Origin: Zoogloea sp016790385
Lineage (GTDB): Bacteria > Pseudomonadota > Gammaproteobacteria > Burkholderiales > Rhodocyclaceae
Reading direction: 5' to 3' (one strand)
Length of the DNA stretch: 64,000 nucleotides
Assembly: GCF_041916735.1 (NCBI RefSeq)
Contig: NZ_JAYRYY010000004.1
This document shows, one piece after another, positions 16,407-25,433 of the stretch. The position numbers and the translations under genes were made by a program. A model generated the notes under the pieces. It saw nothing but the letters and a program-made list of their open reading frames with translations, had not been told where the DNA came from and made no database searches. Each line of letters opens with the position of its first letter. Position 1 is the stretch's first letter.

Positions 16407-18812
16407 TCACTTCTGTTCAGCCTTGCTGCGGGCGAGGGCCTTGGCGGACTCCAGCATCTGCGCAACGGTGGCGCGCAGCTGCACGGCGTCCGGCTTCTTG
16501 TCCACGATCAGGCGCGCCCGCTCAAGCAAAGGCAGTGCGCCCTGATAATCACCGCGGGCAACCCGTTCGGTCGCCACGTTGTTGAGAGAGGTGGCCAGAT
16601 CCAGATCGTCGGCGGGCAGGATGGCTTCGCGGATGCGCAGGGCTTCGAGGAGATGTTCGGCGGCTTCAGGGCCGGCTCGTCGGCTGAAAAGGGATACACC
16701 AAGGTTGTTTTCGGCATTGGCCAGCTCGGCGTTCGCACCCCCGGAAGTCCGCCGAAGGATGGCGATGGCCCGGCGATAGCAAGGCTCGGCTTCATCAGGG
16801 CGGCCCTGCAAACGCAAGGATTCGCCCAGGTTGTTGAGGATCACCCCGGCCTGGGCATTGTCGTCGTTGAACACCGCCGACCGGGTTTCCAGCAGGAAAC
16901 GGTAGTCGCTGGCCGCATCTGCATAGCGCTGCTGGGCAAACTCGAGGTCGGCGAGCATCAGGCGGAGCGTCGGTATGGAGGGGTCACGATCGGCATCGGG
17001 GCGGGACTCCCGCAGCGCCAGCACCCGTCGATAAAGCTTTTCCGCCTCGGCGCCATTGCCGTTGGCCTGATGGATCGCGGCAAGCTTACGCAGCAGCGCC
17101 TCGAAAGCCGGGCTCCCCGAGCCCAGGCGCAGCTCGCTTCCACTCACCAACCTCTCATATAGCGGCCTGGCATCGACATAGCGGCGCCGGGCCAGATAGG
17201 AGTCGGCCTGACGCTCCAGCATGTCAAGCACGACGGGATTGTCGGGGCCGAGAAAGGCGGACTGGACGGCCAGCACGCGCTTGCTGTACCCGTCATATTC
17301 ATTCTGCTCACCGTTGGCCAGACTGATTGCCGCCAGCCCGTTAAGCGACGGCAGGAGCTCCGGATGCTCCGCTCCGAAAACCTGCTCCAGCGCAGCAAGG
17401 GATTTTCTGAACTGGGGCGTGGCATCCACGTAACGCCCCTGCAGACGGTACAACTCGGCCAACTCGCAACGGGCGCGAGCCACCGCCGGGTGAGCTGCCG
17501 GCAGGTTCTTCTCACGCATGGCCAGGGCACGCCGATAGAGCGGTTCGGCCCGGGCGGCATTGCCTTCGGCCAGGGCGACGCGGGCACGCACGGATTCGGC
17601 CAGCACCAGCGCCGGATGATCCGACCACACTCCATCCGCCAAGGCCAGGAATGCCTCGTCCAGCAGAACATCGGCCTCCGCGTGCCGCCCCTGGGCGCTG
17701 ACGACCGCGGCCAGACGGGCAAGCGCCTCGGCATGATCCGGATGATCCTGACCCAGGCGCGCCTCGCGGATCACAACGGCCCGCCGCAGGGTGCGCTCGG
17801 CGAGCACGTATTGACGCTGGTCGGCATAGAGGGCCGCCAGTCGGATCAGCGCCGTCGCCACTTCCGGATGATCGCGCCCGAGACGCTGCTCCCGGATTTC
17901 GAGAGCACGCCGGTAAAGGGGCTCCGCTGCGCTGAAACGGTACTGGACTCGATACAGCTCGGCCGATGCCAACAGGGACAGGGCGACATCAGGATGCACC
18001 CTGCCCAGGCTGCGCTCGCGGATGTCCAGTGCCCTTGCACACAGCTTGCCGGCCTGGGCGTAGCGCCCCTGCTCACGCAGAAGCTCACACTGCTCGCTCA
18101 GGGACGCCGCCAGATCGGGGTGGTCGGCCACCAGCGCCTTCTCGCGAATCGCCAGGGCCCGCGCATGAAGAGGCTCGGCCGCGGGAAACAGGCCCTGGGC
18201 ACGGTACAGCTCCGCCAGATTGCCGAGGGACATGGCCACATCCGGGTGCGTCGGCGACAAGGCACGCTCCCTCAGATCAAGGGCGCGCTTGTGCAATAGC
18301 GCCGACTTGGCGTAATTACCCTTGGCCTTGTGATACGCCCCCAGGTTGTTGAGGGAATTGGCCACCTCGACACTGACGTAGCCTCTTACGCTCTCACGGA
18401 TGTCGAGGGCGCGGCCAAGGGGGGCCTCGGCCTTGCTCAAACGCCCTTGCCCGAGATAAACCAGACCGAGATTGTTCAGGGATGTGGCGACGTCGGGATG
18501 ATCCGGCCCGAGGCGGCTTTCACGGAGGGAAAGGGCCCGCTCAAACAGCGGCTCGGCAAGATCGAAATCGGCATTGAGGACGTGGACCGCACCCAGCTCA
18601 TTGAGGGCTGAAGCCAGTTTCAACGCCTCCGCGCGCCCGCCCTGCTCAGCCGCTTCGACAGCGGCCCGGGCTGCCTTAAGACGAACTTCGTAACCCTGGA
18701 ATGCCACAACGGCAGTTGGGGCGGAGGCGGTGGTGCTGGCAGAGGAAGCAGGTGCGGAAACAAGGCCCAGCAGACTCGCGGCGAGCATGCCGAGAGCGAA
18801 ACGTGGTTTCAT
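16407..18812 (-). CDS. Exported tetratricopeptide-repeat protein leading the secretion operon
   Basis: This is an 801-residue protein with a Sec signal peptide (MKPRFALGMLAASLLGL...ASS). About 15 consecutive ~42-residue TPR units of the kinesin-light-chain type follow, for example EPLFERALSLRESRLGPDHPDVATSLNNLG, quoted here by pattern: GxxHPxVAxSLxxLAxLYxxQGRYxxAEPLxxRALxIRE. Such solenoids bind proteins in the periplasm. It lies 31 bases before gspE on the same strand and appears to open the operon. It could scaffold or recruit substrates for secretion. No enzymatic domain is visible, and it is not a standard gsp component. Confidence 0.85.
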   Translation of the reverse strand: MKPRFALGMLAASLLGLVSAPASSASTTASAPTAVVAFQGYEVRLKAARAAVEAAEQGGRAEALKLASALNELGAVHVLNADFDLAEPLFERALSLRESRLGPDHPDVATSLNNLGLVYLGQGRLSKAEAPLGRALDIRESVRGYVSVEVANSLNNLGAYHKAKGNYAKSALLHKRALDLRERALSPTHPDVAMSLGNLAELYRAQGLFPAAEPLHARALAIREKALVADHPDLAASLSEQCELLREQGRYAQAGKLCARALDIRERSLGRVHPDVALSLLASAELYRVQYRFSAAEPLYRRALEIREQRLGRDHPEVATALIRLAALYADQRQYVLAERTLRRAVVIREARLGQDHPDHAEALARLAAVVSAQGRHAEADVLLDEAFLALADGVWSDHPALVLAESVRARVALAEGNAARAEPLYRRALAMREKNLPAAHPAVARARCELAELYRLQGRYVDATPQFRKSLAALEQVFGAEHPELLPSLNGLAAISLANGEQNEYDGYSKRVLAVQSAFLGPDNPVVLDMLERQADSYLARRRYVDARPLYERLVSGSELRLGSGSPAFEALLRKLAAIHQANGNGAEAEKLYRRVLALRESRPDADRDPSIPTLRLMLADLEFAQQRYADAASDYRFLLETRSAVFNDDNAQAGVILNNLGESLRLQGRPDEAEPCYRRAIAILRRTSGGANAELANAENNLGVSLFSRRAGPEAAEHLLEALRIREAILPADDLDLATSLNNVATERVARGDYQGALPLLERARLIVDKKPDAVQLRATVAQMLESAKALARSKAEQK

Positions 18813-18933
18813 CGTTATCGGTTATCCAACAAATCCGGCCGACAGTTTAACCGACGCGGTATTGGAAGTTCACAGAAATCGGGCGCCCGGCCCGAGGAGG
18901 GCGGGGCGCCTGGCGCACTGAAGCGGGAGCCGC

Positions 18934-19941
18934 CTACTTGCCGTAATAGCCGCGGTACCACTCCACGAAGCGACCGATCCCCACCGGCACCGGCGTGGCC
19001 GGCACGAAGCCGGTCCAGGCGTTGAGGGCGTCGGTGTTGGCGTAGGTGGCCGGTACATCACCATCCTGGAGGGGCAGGAAGTTCTTCTCGGCCTGCTTGC
19101 CCAGGGCGTTCTCGATGGCTTCGACAAAGGCCATCAGCTCCACCGGGTTGTTGTTGCCGATGTTGAAGACCCGGTAAGGCACGTTGCTGGTGCCGGGGTC
19201 GGGCTGGTCGGCGTTGTAGGCGGCGTCAGGCTCGGCGGTATGGTCGAGCGTCTTGATCACGCCCTGAACGATGTCATCCACATACGTGAAGTCGCGCTTC
19301 ATCTTGCCGTGGTTGAAGACATCGATGGGCTTGCCCTCCAGGATGGCCTTGGTGAACAGGAACAGGGCCATGTCGGGACGGCCCCAGGGGCCATACACCG
19401 TGAAGAAGCGCAACCCGGTGGTGGGCAGGCCGAACAGGTGGCTGTAGGTGTGGGCCATCAGCTCGTTGGCCTTCTTGGTGGCCGCGTACATGCTCACCGG
19501 GTGATCAACGCTGTCGTGCTCGGAGAAAGGCATGCGGGTGTTGCCGCCATAAACGCTCGAGCTGGAGGCATAGACCAGATGCTGCACCTTGCCGTGACGG
19601 CAGCCTTCGAGGATGTTCATGAAGCCCACCAGGTTGCTTTCCACGTAGGCCTGGGGGTTGACCAGGGAATAGCGCACACCGGCCTGGGCGGCCAAATGGA
19701 TGACTTTGTCGAACTTCTCTTCGGCAAACAGCTTGGCCATGCCGGCGTTGTCGGCCACGTCCATCTTCACGAAACGGAAGTTTTCGTGGGGCGTCAGGCG
19801 GGCCAGCCGATCATGCTTGAGCTGGACTTCGTAATAATCGTTGAGGTTGTCGAGACCGACCACCTGATCGCCTCGTGCCAGCAGGAGCTGGCTGGTATGC
19901 ATGCCGATGAATCCGGCAGCGCCGGTAACGAGAATTTTCAT
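18934..19941 (-). CDS. NAD-dependent nucleotide-sugar epimerase (UDP-glucuronate 4-epimerase type)
   Basis: The 335-residue extended short-chain dehydrogenase starts at MKILVTG; the longer frame upstream lacks family sequence. It has the NAD motif TGAAGFIG, the catalytic SSSSVYG serine region and the YxxxK pair in MYAATKKANE. The motifs LDNLNDYY and FTVYGPWGRPDMA are typical of UDP-glucuronate 4-epimerases (CapI/LpsL). These interconvert UDP-glucuronate and UDP-galacturonate for capsule or lipopolysaccharide. Context fits: it is divergent from waaA and in the same region as the polysaccharide exporter. Confidence 0.88.
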   Translation of the reverse strand: MKILVTGAAGFIGMHTSQLLLARGDQVVGLDNLNDYYEVQLKHDRLARLTPHENFRFVKMDVADNAGMAKLFAEEKFDKVIHLAAQAGVRYSLVNPQAYVESNLVGFMNILEGCRHGKVQHLVYASSSSVYGGNTRMPFSEHDSVDHPVSMYAATKKANELMAHTYSHLFGLPTTGLRFFTVYGPWGRPDMALFLFTKAILEGKPIDVFNHGKMKRDFTYVDDIVQGVIKTLDHTAEPDAAYNADQPDPGTSNVPYRVFNIGNNNPVELMAFVEAIENALGKQAEKNFLPLQDGDVPATYANTDALNAWTGFVPATPVPVGIGRFVEWYRGYYGK

Positions 19942-20131
19942 GATCGCGGGATACTCGAAGTTGTAGGAAGCCGACGGGGGCGAGACCAGGCCCGAAACGA
20001 TATCCGGGGACACGGCCAACAGCCAGTCATTTTCTCACGGGCGCATGTCAGGGTAAATCCGCTGTACTGCCTGAACGTGTGGTCTGTAACGACCGTTATA
20101 CTTTAAGGCGTCGAAACCCGGGCCTTCCTCC

Positions 20132-21418
20132 TTGCTCCTGCGCCTTCTCTACACTTTGCTGTGGCACCTCGCCATCCCGCTGATCGGCTTGCGGCTGGCC
20201 TGGCGGGCACGTCGTCAGCCCGAGTACCTTCAGCATGTCGAGGAACGTTTCGGGCGCTACCCCTGCAACATGGACGGTCCGCTGATCTGGCTGCACGCCG
20301 TGTCGGTGGGCGAGACCCGGGCCAGCGCGCCCCTGGTGCACGCGCTGCTCGACGCCCACCCTGAATGCTCGCTGCTCCTGACCCATATGACCCCCACCGG
20401 CCGGGCCACCGCGGCCGAGCTTTTCGGCGGCATGGCCCCACGGGTGCGGAGCGTCTACCTGCCCTACGATCTGCCCTGGGCCGTCGCGCGCTTCCTGCGC
20501 CACTTCCGCCCACGCATGGGGGTGCTGATGGAGACCGAGCTGTGGCCCAACCTGGTGGAGGGCTGCCGGCACTCAGGCATCCCGCTGGCCCTGGTCAATG
20601 CGCGCCTCTCGGAGCGCTCGGCACGGGGTTACGGGCACGCCGGGAGTCTGGCCCGGGACGCGGTCGCCCACCTGTCCGCCATCGGAGCCCAGACCGAGGC
20701 CGACGGGCAGCGCCTCACCGCCCTGGGCGCCCGCTGGTTGCAGGTCACCGGCAACATCAAGTTCGACATCACGCCTCCGGACGCCCTGCTGGCGCTGGGC
20801 AAGGCGTTCCGCTCGCGCATCGGCCCACGCCCCATACTGCTCGCAGCCAGCACCCGTGAAGGCGAGGAAGGCCCCCTGCTGGAGGCCTTCGCCCGCCGCT
20901 GCCCGGCCGAGGTGCTGCTCGTGCTGGTGCCACGCCATCCCCAGCGTTTCGACGAAGTCGCCGGGCTGGTGGCCCGGAGCGGGCTCAAACAGCAGCGTCG
21001 CTCCGATGATGCAGCCACGGTATCGGCCGATACGCGGGTCTTGCTGGGGGATTCGATGGGTGAGATGTACGCCTACTATGCCGCCTCCGACGTGGCCTTG
21101 ATCGGCGGCTCCTGGGAAAAACTGGGGGGGCAGAACCCCATCGAGGCCGCTGCGGTGGGCTGTCCGGTAGTGGTCGGCCCCCACACCTTCAACTTCAAGG
21201 CGGTCTGCGAGCAGGCCATTGACGCCGGCGCGGCCCTGCGTGCCGAAAATCTGGAAGAGGGCGTGGACCTCGCCCTTGACCTCATCCGCACCCCGGCCCG
21301 ACGTCAGGCCATGGGCGAGGCCGGCCAGGGTTTCGCCCGCGCCCACCGGGGCGCCACCGCCCGCACCATTGCCCTGCTGGACCCCCTGCTACGCGGGGCT
21401 CCAGCCCGCAAGGGCTGA
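20132..21418 (+). CDS. waaA: 3-deoxy-D-manno-octulosonate (Kdo) transferase WaaA
   Basis: This is a 428-residue inner-membrane glycosyltransferase that adds Kdo to lipid IVA in lipopolysaccharide synthesis. It has an N-terminal membrane anchor (LLRLLYTLLWHLAIPLIGL). The GT30 N-domain includes the catalytic Glu in HAVSVGETRA, METELWPNL and VNARLSERS. The C-domain has LVPRHPQRF and SWEKLGGQNPIEAAAVG. The reading frame begins with TTG and no purine-rich ribosome site is evident, so the start is uncertain by a few codons. It is divergent from the epimerase gene and convergent with ubiA, which begins its stop 12 bases away. Confidence 0.95.
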   Translation: MLLRLLYTLLWHLAIPLIGLRLAWRARRQPEYLQHVEERFGRYPCNMDGPLIWLHAVSVGETRASAPLVHALLDAHPECSLLLTHMTPTGRATAAELFGGMAPRVRSVYLPYDLPWAVARFLRHFRPRMGVLMETELWPNLVEGCRHSGIPLALVNARLSERSARGYGHAGSLARDAVAHLSAIGAQTEADGQRLTALGARWLQVTGNIKFDITPPDALLALGKAFRSRIGPRPILLAASTREGEEGPLLEAFARRCPAEVLLVLVPRHPQRFDEVAGLVARSGLKQQRRSDDAATVSADTRVLLGDSMGEMYAYYAASDVALIGGSWEKLGGQNPIEAAAVGCPVVVGPHTFNFKAVCEQAIDAGAALRAENLEEGVDLALDLIRTPARRQAMGEAGQGFARAHRGATARTIALLDPLLRGAPARKG

Positions 21419-21430
21419 GCGGTTGCCGGC

Positions 21431-22312
21431 TCACACGACCGGTCGGGCCAGATAGTCCAGCACCCAGCCTGCAAAGATCGCCGCCCCAACCCAGTTGTTG
21501 TGGAGGAAGGCTTTGAAGCATTTAGGCCGATCCCGCTCGCGGATCAGGGTGTAGTGGTAGGCCATGATGGCCGCGGCAAGCGCCAACCCCAGCACAAAGA
21601 GCGCCCCGCGCCCGGTGCTCAGGCCGACCCAGCCGAGCAGGACCAGGGTGAGGGCATAACACGCCATCACGGCGGCCACATCGAAGCGGCCAAAGGTGAT
21701 GGCCGAGGTCTTGATGCCGATCTTCAGATCATCCGGACGGTCCACCATGGCATATTCGGTATCGTAAGCCACGGCCCAGAACACGTTGGCCAGCAGCATC
21801 ACCCAGGCCACCAACGGCACCTCACCCTGAAGGGCGGCAAAGGCCATCGGAATGCCGAAGCCAAAGGCGATACCCAGATAAGCCTGGGGAATGGCAAGGA
21901 AACGCTTGGTAAAGGGATAGCTTCCGGCCAGAAAGACCGCCGGCACGCTGAGGGCGATCGTCAGGCCGTTGAGAGGCAGCACCAGCAGGAAGGATACGAG
22001 CGCCAAACCGGCCGCCAGGGCCAGCGCCTCGCCCGGGCTCACGCGCCGCGCGGCCAGCGGCCGGAGCCGGGTGCGCTCCACGTGGCCATCGAAATCCTTG
22101 TCCGCATAGTCGTTGATCACACAACCGGCCGAGCGCATCAGCACGGTACCCGCCACAAAGATCAGCACCACACCAAGGGCCGGACGCCCCCCGCCGGCCA
22201 CCCACAGCGCCCACAGGGTCGGCCACAGCAGCAGCAGGATGCCGATGGGCTTGTCGATGCGCATCAACTTGCCATATTCGGACAATCGTTGGGAAAAGCT
22301 CAGGGGCGTCAT
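21431..22312 (-). CDS. ubiA: 4-hydroxybenzoate polyprenyltransferase UbiA
   Basis: This 293-residue membrane enzyme prenylates 4-hydroxybenzoate in ubiquinone synthesis. The start MTPLSFSQRL overlaps the end of ubiC by 4 bases. The first Asp motif is NDYADKDFDGHVERT and the second is YDTEYAMVDRPDD. About eight to nine hydrophobic helices surround them. Family length and both magnesium-prenyl-diphosphate motifs are intact. Confidence 0.96.
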   Translation of the reverse strand: MTPLSFSQRLSEYGKLMRIDKPIGILLLLWPTLWALWVAGGGRPALGVVLIFVAGTVLMRSAGCVINDYADKDFDGHVERTRLRPLAARRVSPGEALALAAGLALVSFLLVLPLNGLTIALSVPAVFLAGSYPFTKRFLAIPQAYLGIAFGFGIPMAFAALQGEVPLVAWVMLLANVFWAVAYDTEYAMVDRPDDLKIGIKTSAITFGRFDVAAVMACYALTLVLLGWVGLSTGRGALFVLGLALAAAIMAYHYTLIRERDRPKCFKAFLHNNWVGAAIFAGWVLDYLARPVV

Positions 22313-22863
22313 GGCGTAAGCATCCCGATCCCGGGCAGGAAGATTTCGGTGATCAGCAGCGGGAATCCGTTGCGTCGGAAGGCCGAACGTCGCGCCCACA
22401 GGGCCGGGAGATCGGCGCGGCAGGTGGCGCGGGCCGCATGGTGCCAGCGCGAATCCCGGGCATCCAGGCGCGCCGCCTCCAGGGGCGAACGACGCACCCG
22501 GGGATCGTTGAAGAGCACATTGGCCAAAGGTCGCCCGCCCAGACCGTGCAGAAGGTGCCAGGCCGCCGGTATGGAGGTGGTCGGCACCAGCGAACGGGCA
22601 TACACCACCGGCACGCCATCGGCGATCAACAGGACTTCTCGAATCCACAGATCGCCGGGGTGGGCCACGCCCAGCGCGGCACGCTCATCGGGCATCACGC
22701 GGCCCTTGCCCTGGCTCACCACCTGCAAGGAAAAATGCCCGCAGCGGGCGCGGATTCGGGCCGTGAGTGAGCTGTCGTCACTCAGCCATCCCCGCATGAA
22801 TCGGGGGGCCTGCCAGGCGGCAATGCGGAAAGGGTCACGGCCCGGAAAATGGGCGAGGGTCAT
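22309..22863 (-). CDS. ubiC: Chorismate pyruvate-lyase UbiC
   Basis: This 184-residue cytoplasmic enzyme releases pyruvate from chorismate to give 4-hydroxybenzoate, the first committed ubiquinone step. It starts at MTLAHFPG. Recognisable features are WLSDDSSLTARI near the N-terminus, WIREVLL with the substrate-contacting Arg, VVYARSLVP and the C-terminal FRRNGFPLLITEIFLP. It is coupled to ubiA by an ATGA overlap, giving the usual ubiCA pair. Confidence 0.95.
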   Translation of the reverse strand: MTLAHFPGRDPFRIAAWQAPRFMRGWLSDDSSLTARIRARCGHFSLQVVSQGKGRVMPDERAALGVAHPGDLWIREVLLIADGVPVVYARSLVPTTSIPAAWHLLHGLGGRPLANVLFNDPRVRRSPLEAARLDARDSRWHHAARATCRADLPALWARRSAFRRNGFPLLITEIFLPGIGMLTP

Positions 22864-23011
22864 GGGATGCGGGGCTTGATGCGGGCGGGCCGTATTGTAC
22901 GGTCCCGGCGAGTTCTGTAGGAAGGTGGCGTGGCCCAGCCCACGCGCCCTTCCCAACTTATGTCGGGGCCGGACCGCGCTCGGACTTGAGGCGATCCGGA
23001 GCCGGCCGTCC

Positions 23012-23554
23012 TTATTCGAGCAGATCGGCCAGTTCGTCCGCGTGCGCCTCTTCCATTGCGAGAATGCCTTCGAGCATGGCACGGGTCGTCGAGTCCTTGT
23101 CGCCAAAGAACCGGATCATTTCGCGATAGCTCTCAATGGCAATCCGCTCGGCGATCAGGTTCTCGCGGATCATCTTGTCGATGCTGTCACAGGCCACGTA
23201 CTCGGCATGGCTGCGTTCGCTCAAGCCCGCCGGGTCCATCTGCGGCGTGCCACCCAGCTGCACGATGCGTTTGGCGAGCAGGTCGGCGTGGGCCAGTTCC
23301 TCGTTCGAATGCACCAGGAATTCCGCTGCGATCGGCTCGGAATGGATGCCGCTGGCGGTGACCGCATGCTGGCGATAGCGCAGTACGCAAACCAGTTCGG
23401 TGGCCAGCGCGGTGTTCAGCAGATGAATCGCCTGGTCCGGGTCAAGTTCGTAGCCGGGCGTCAGCGCACCGTCCTCGATCTGCTTGCGGGCGCGGGCGCG
23501 CAGGGTTTTCACGTCGGTGAGGAAGCTGGAATCGTTGGTGTAATCCTTGGCCAT
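23012..23554 (-). CDS. Ferritin-like (bacterioferritin-type) di-iron protein
   Basis: The protein is 180 residues, starting at MAKDYTND with a ribosome site AGGAGATTGTC upstream. Four predicted helices carry the di-iron ligand pattern: TALATELVCVLRY (Glu), SNEELAHADLLAKRI (ExxH), ENLIAERIAIESYREMI (Glu) and MEEAHADELADLL (ExxH). It should bind iron and protect against peroxide. Proteins of this kind are often found with OmpA, BON, DUF883 and CsbD genes in betaproteobacterial stress clusters, as here. Whether it forms a 12- or 24-subunit shell cannot be told. Confidence 0.85.
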   Translation of the reverse strand: MAKDYTNDSSFLTDVKTLRARARKQIEDGALTPGYELDPDQAIHLLNTALATELVCVLRYRQHAVTASGIHSEPIAAEFLVHSNEELAHADLLAKRIVQLGGTPQMDPAGLSERSHAEYVACDSIDKMIRENLIAERIAIESYREMIRFFGDKDSTTRAMLEGILAMEEAHADELADLLE

Positions 23555-23655
23555 GACAATCTCCTGAGTCGGGTCTCCGAAATGGGAACGGTGCAGTTGC
23601 CTGATTGCAATCGCCACCGTCATGACTCCATGATGGCCCCGCCCTATTTCCCGCG

Positions 23656-23696
23656 CTGTCGGACGCAGCAGGCAGCCCATGTCGGACGAGTCCTAT
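23656..23696 (-). promoter_or_regulatory. Palindromic GGAC/GTCC element upstream of the ferritin-like gene
   Basis: Read on the minus strand the block is ATAGGACTCGTCCGACAT, then a second GTCCGACAG about 15 bases on. It contains the inverted repeat GGAC-GA-GTCC at 23684-23693. It lies 100-140 bases upstream of the ferritin-like start. Similar blocks occur at 26299, 31727, 37042, 40498 and 41591. Regulator unknown. Confidence 0.5.
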
Positions 23697-23715
23697 CCCT
23701 GGTCATGGAACAGGG

Positions 23716-24129
23716 TCAAATGGCAAGGGGTGCCCCCTGCCCGGCCATGCCATCCACGTAGCCCAGCAGCTCATCCATTTGAAAGGACTTGTCGAAGAAC
23801 GCGGCCGCTCCAAGCGCGGCACAGCGCGCCCTCACCGCCGGATGGGAGTGATTGGAGAACACCACCGCCGCAGGCGAACCGAAGCGCTCCGGCGCGGCAT
23901 GCAGGGAGGCGAGGATGCCAAGCCCCGTGCCGGCCTTGAGTTCCAGATCGACGATGGCCAGATCCGGGCGGACTCGCGTCAGGACGACCAGGGCGGCCGA
24001 TTCGCTGTCGGCCGTGCCGACGATCTCGAGCGTGCGAATCCCACCGAGAATTGACGAAAGCATATCCCGCAGAACCGCGGAATCTTCTATCAACACCACG
24101 CGAAGTGGCCGGCTGGCTCGGGCATCCAT
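23716..24129 (-). CDS. Receiver-only response regulator (paralogue 1)
   Basis: The 137-residue CheY-like protein starts at MDARASRPLRV. It has the acidic pair in VVLIEDSAVLRD, the phospho-acceptor Asp in LAIVDLEL, Ser/Thr region VVFSNHSHP and Lys in FFDKSFQMDEL. There is no DNA-binding or enzymatic output domain. A close paralogue at 40643-41041 shares nearly identical active-site and C-terminal stretches. It is the last gene of a minus-strand run with BON, DUF883, OmpA and an 82-residue membrane protein. It may act as a phosphate sink or adaptor for a kinase such as that at 34936. Confidence 0.85.
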   Translation of the reverse strand: MDARASRPLRVVLIEDSAVLRDMLSSILGGIRTLEIVGTADSESAALVVLTRVRPDLAIVDLELKAGTGLGILASLHAAPERFGSPAAVVFSNHSHPAVRARCAALGAAAFFDKSFQMDELLGYVDGMAGQGAPLAI

Positions 24130-24364
24130 GACGATTTCTTTCTGAGTTTGAGTTTCCGGAGGGCGGGGGCGACTTTGCCCATGTGAACGAAGCGCGTCGC
24201 TCTGATACCAGTCTGGCAGCACTCGGCCCCGCCCCCCTGGAGGTGATCACCTAAACGCTCGTAGGCCGGCTCTGACGCATACCTGCTTCGACCCGACCGG
24301 TGGCGGGTCTCGATCCCACCAGACCGGCGCCGCCAGCCCTCAGCAGTGACAGTGAATGTGCGAA

Positions 24365-24394
24365 GGGCAGCGCGGCTCGCGAAGCCGGCTGCCC
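24365..24394 (-). terminator. Hairpin after the 82-residue membrane protein gene
   Basis: GGGCAGC and GCTGCCC enclose a nested GGCT/AGCC pair, giving an 11-bp interrupted stem without a clear T-run. It lies 30 bases past the stop at 24424 and may attenuate or end the OmpA/82-residue transcript before the receiver gene. Apart from this and a GGTGATCACC palindrome near 24241, I see nothing in 24130-24423. Confidence 0.4.
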
Positions 24395-24423
24395 TATCCG
24401 GGTGGTCCGCTCCCGCAGGGTGT

Positions 24424-24672
24424 TCAGCGGGCCACGGCGGGCGCGGGGAGTACACATTCATCGAATGCGTACCAGGCTGCGGGGCCGATCATGCGCTGCA
24501 GGCCGGACATGTTTTCCGGGCAGCCGGAATCCTCGTTGCCAAACACGAGGCTCGAAAAGAGCATCCCGAAGCACAGCAGCAAGGTGGCGATGAACGATAT
24601 TGTCACGGTCCAATCCCACGGCCCGGGCTCGGCCCAGACAGGATCACCGGAGTGATGGCTCGATCCACGCAT
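24424..24672 (-). CDS. Small single-pass membrane protein
   Basis: This 82-residue ORF is preceded by a strong ribosome site (GAGGAGGAACAATC before the ATG), which argues it is real. It has a Trp-rich N-terminus (PVWAEPGPWDWTV) followed by one membrane helix (~24-44: ISFIATLLLCFGMLFSSLVFG). A short C-terminal tail has two cysteines. It lies 26 bases after the OmpA lipoprotein gene and is probably co-transcribed. I do not recognise a family. Confidence 0.7.
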   Translation of the reverse strand: MRGSSHHSGDPVWAEPGPWDWTVTISFIATLLLCFGMLFSSLVFGNEDSGCPENMSGLQRMIGPAAWYAFDECVLPAPAVAR

Positions 24673-24698
24673 GATTGTTCCTCCTCATTGCAGCGGGC

Positions 24699-25349
24699 TC
24701 AGGCGCCGCCCGGTTCGCCCACGAAAATCTCGATACGGCGGTTTTTGGCCCGGCCCGCTTCCGTCGCGTTGGAAGCAACGGGCTCTTGCTCGCCTCGTCC
24801 CGCCACGCCGATGCGCGCTGCCGCCACGCCCCGATCCACCAGGAAATCGCGGGCACTCATCGCGCGTCCAAGCGACAGCGGGCGATTCACGCTGTCCTCG
24901 CCGGTGCTGTCGGTGTGCCCGACGATACGGATCGTTGCGCCCGGATTGTCTTTCAGGGTCTGGGCGAAGCGGGTGAGGATGGGGCGCATGTCCGGCTTGA
25001 TCTCACTGCGCCCCACGTCAAACGAAATGTCGCTGGGGATTTCCAGCTTGAGCTGGTCGTCGGAGGTGCGGGTCACTTCGACACCGGTGCCCGAGGTGGC
25101 CTGGCTCATGGCTTGGCGCTGTGCCTCCATGCGCTGCGACCACACGTAACCGCCCAGGGCGCCAAGGCCTGCACCGATGGCCGCGTCGCGGCCCACCTTG
25201 TCACTGCCCGTGGCCTTGCCGATCAGGGCGCCACCGACGGCGCCGCCGAGGGCGCCCATGCCGGCATTGCGCTGCGTTTCCGACATACCCGCGCAGGCGC
25301 TCAGGCCAACCAGCGCAGCCATGCCGAGGGGAAAGATATTGATTTTCAT
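24699..25349 (-). CDS. OmpA-family lipoprotein
   Basis: The protein is 216 residues, starting at MKINIFPLG. The lipobox LSAC is near residue 19. A glycine-zipper segment (~30-67: GALGGAVGGALIGKATG...GAGLGALGGY) suggests membrane association. The C-terminal OmpA domain (~95-215) has DVGRSEIKPDM, IVGHTDSTGEDSVN with the peptidoglycan-binding Asp, and NRRIEIFV. It should tether the outer membrane to peptidoglycan, like YiaD. It is in a run with DUF883 and BON genes of the stress island. Confidence 0.9.
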   Translation of the reverse strand: MKINIFPLGMAALVGLSACAGMSETQRNAGMGALGGAVGGALIGKATGSDKVGRDAAIGAGLGALGGYVWSQRMEAQRQAMSQATSGTGVEVTRTSDDQLKLEIPSDISFDVGRSEIKPDMRPILTRFAQTLKDNPGATIRIVGHTDSTGEDSVNRPLSLGRAMSARDFLVDRGVAAARIGVAGRGEQEPVASNATEAGRAKNRRIEIFVGEPGGA

Positions 25350-25433
25350 AGAATTGCTCCCGAATTCGAGGGGCATGTCCGGCCAACTTGCTTGAGTGCC
25401 AGGGGCCGGCACCCCGGAGATCGCTCGGATGCC

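Noticed and set aside
20074..20102. Possible promoter TATACT upstream of waaA
   Set aside because: The -10-like TATACT lacks any reasonable -35 at the right distance, so I do not call it.
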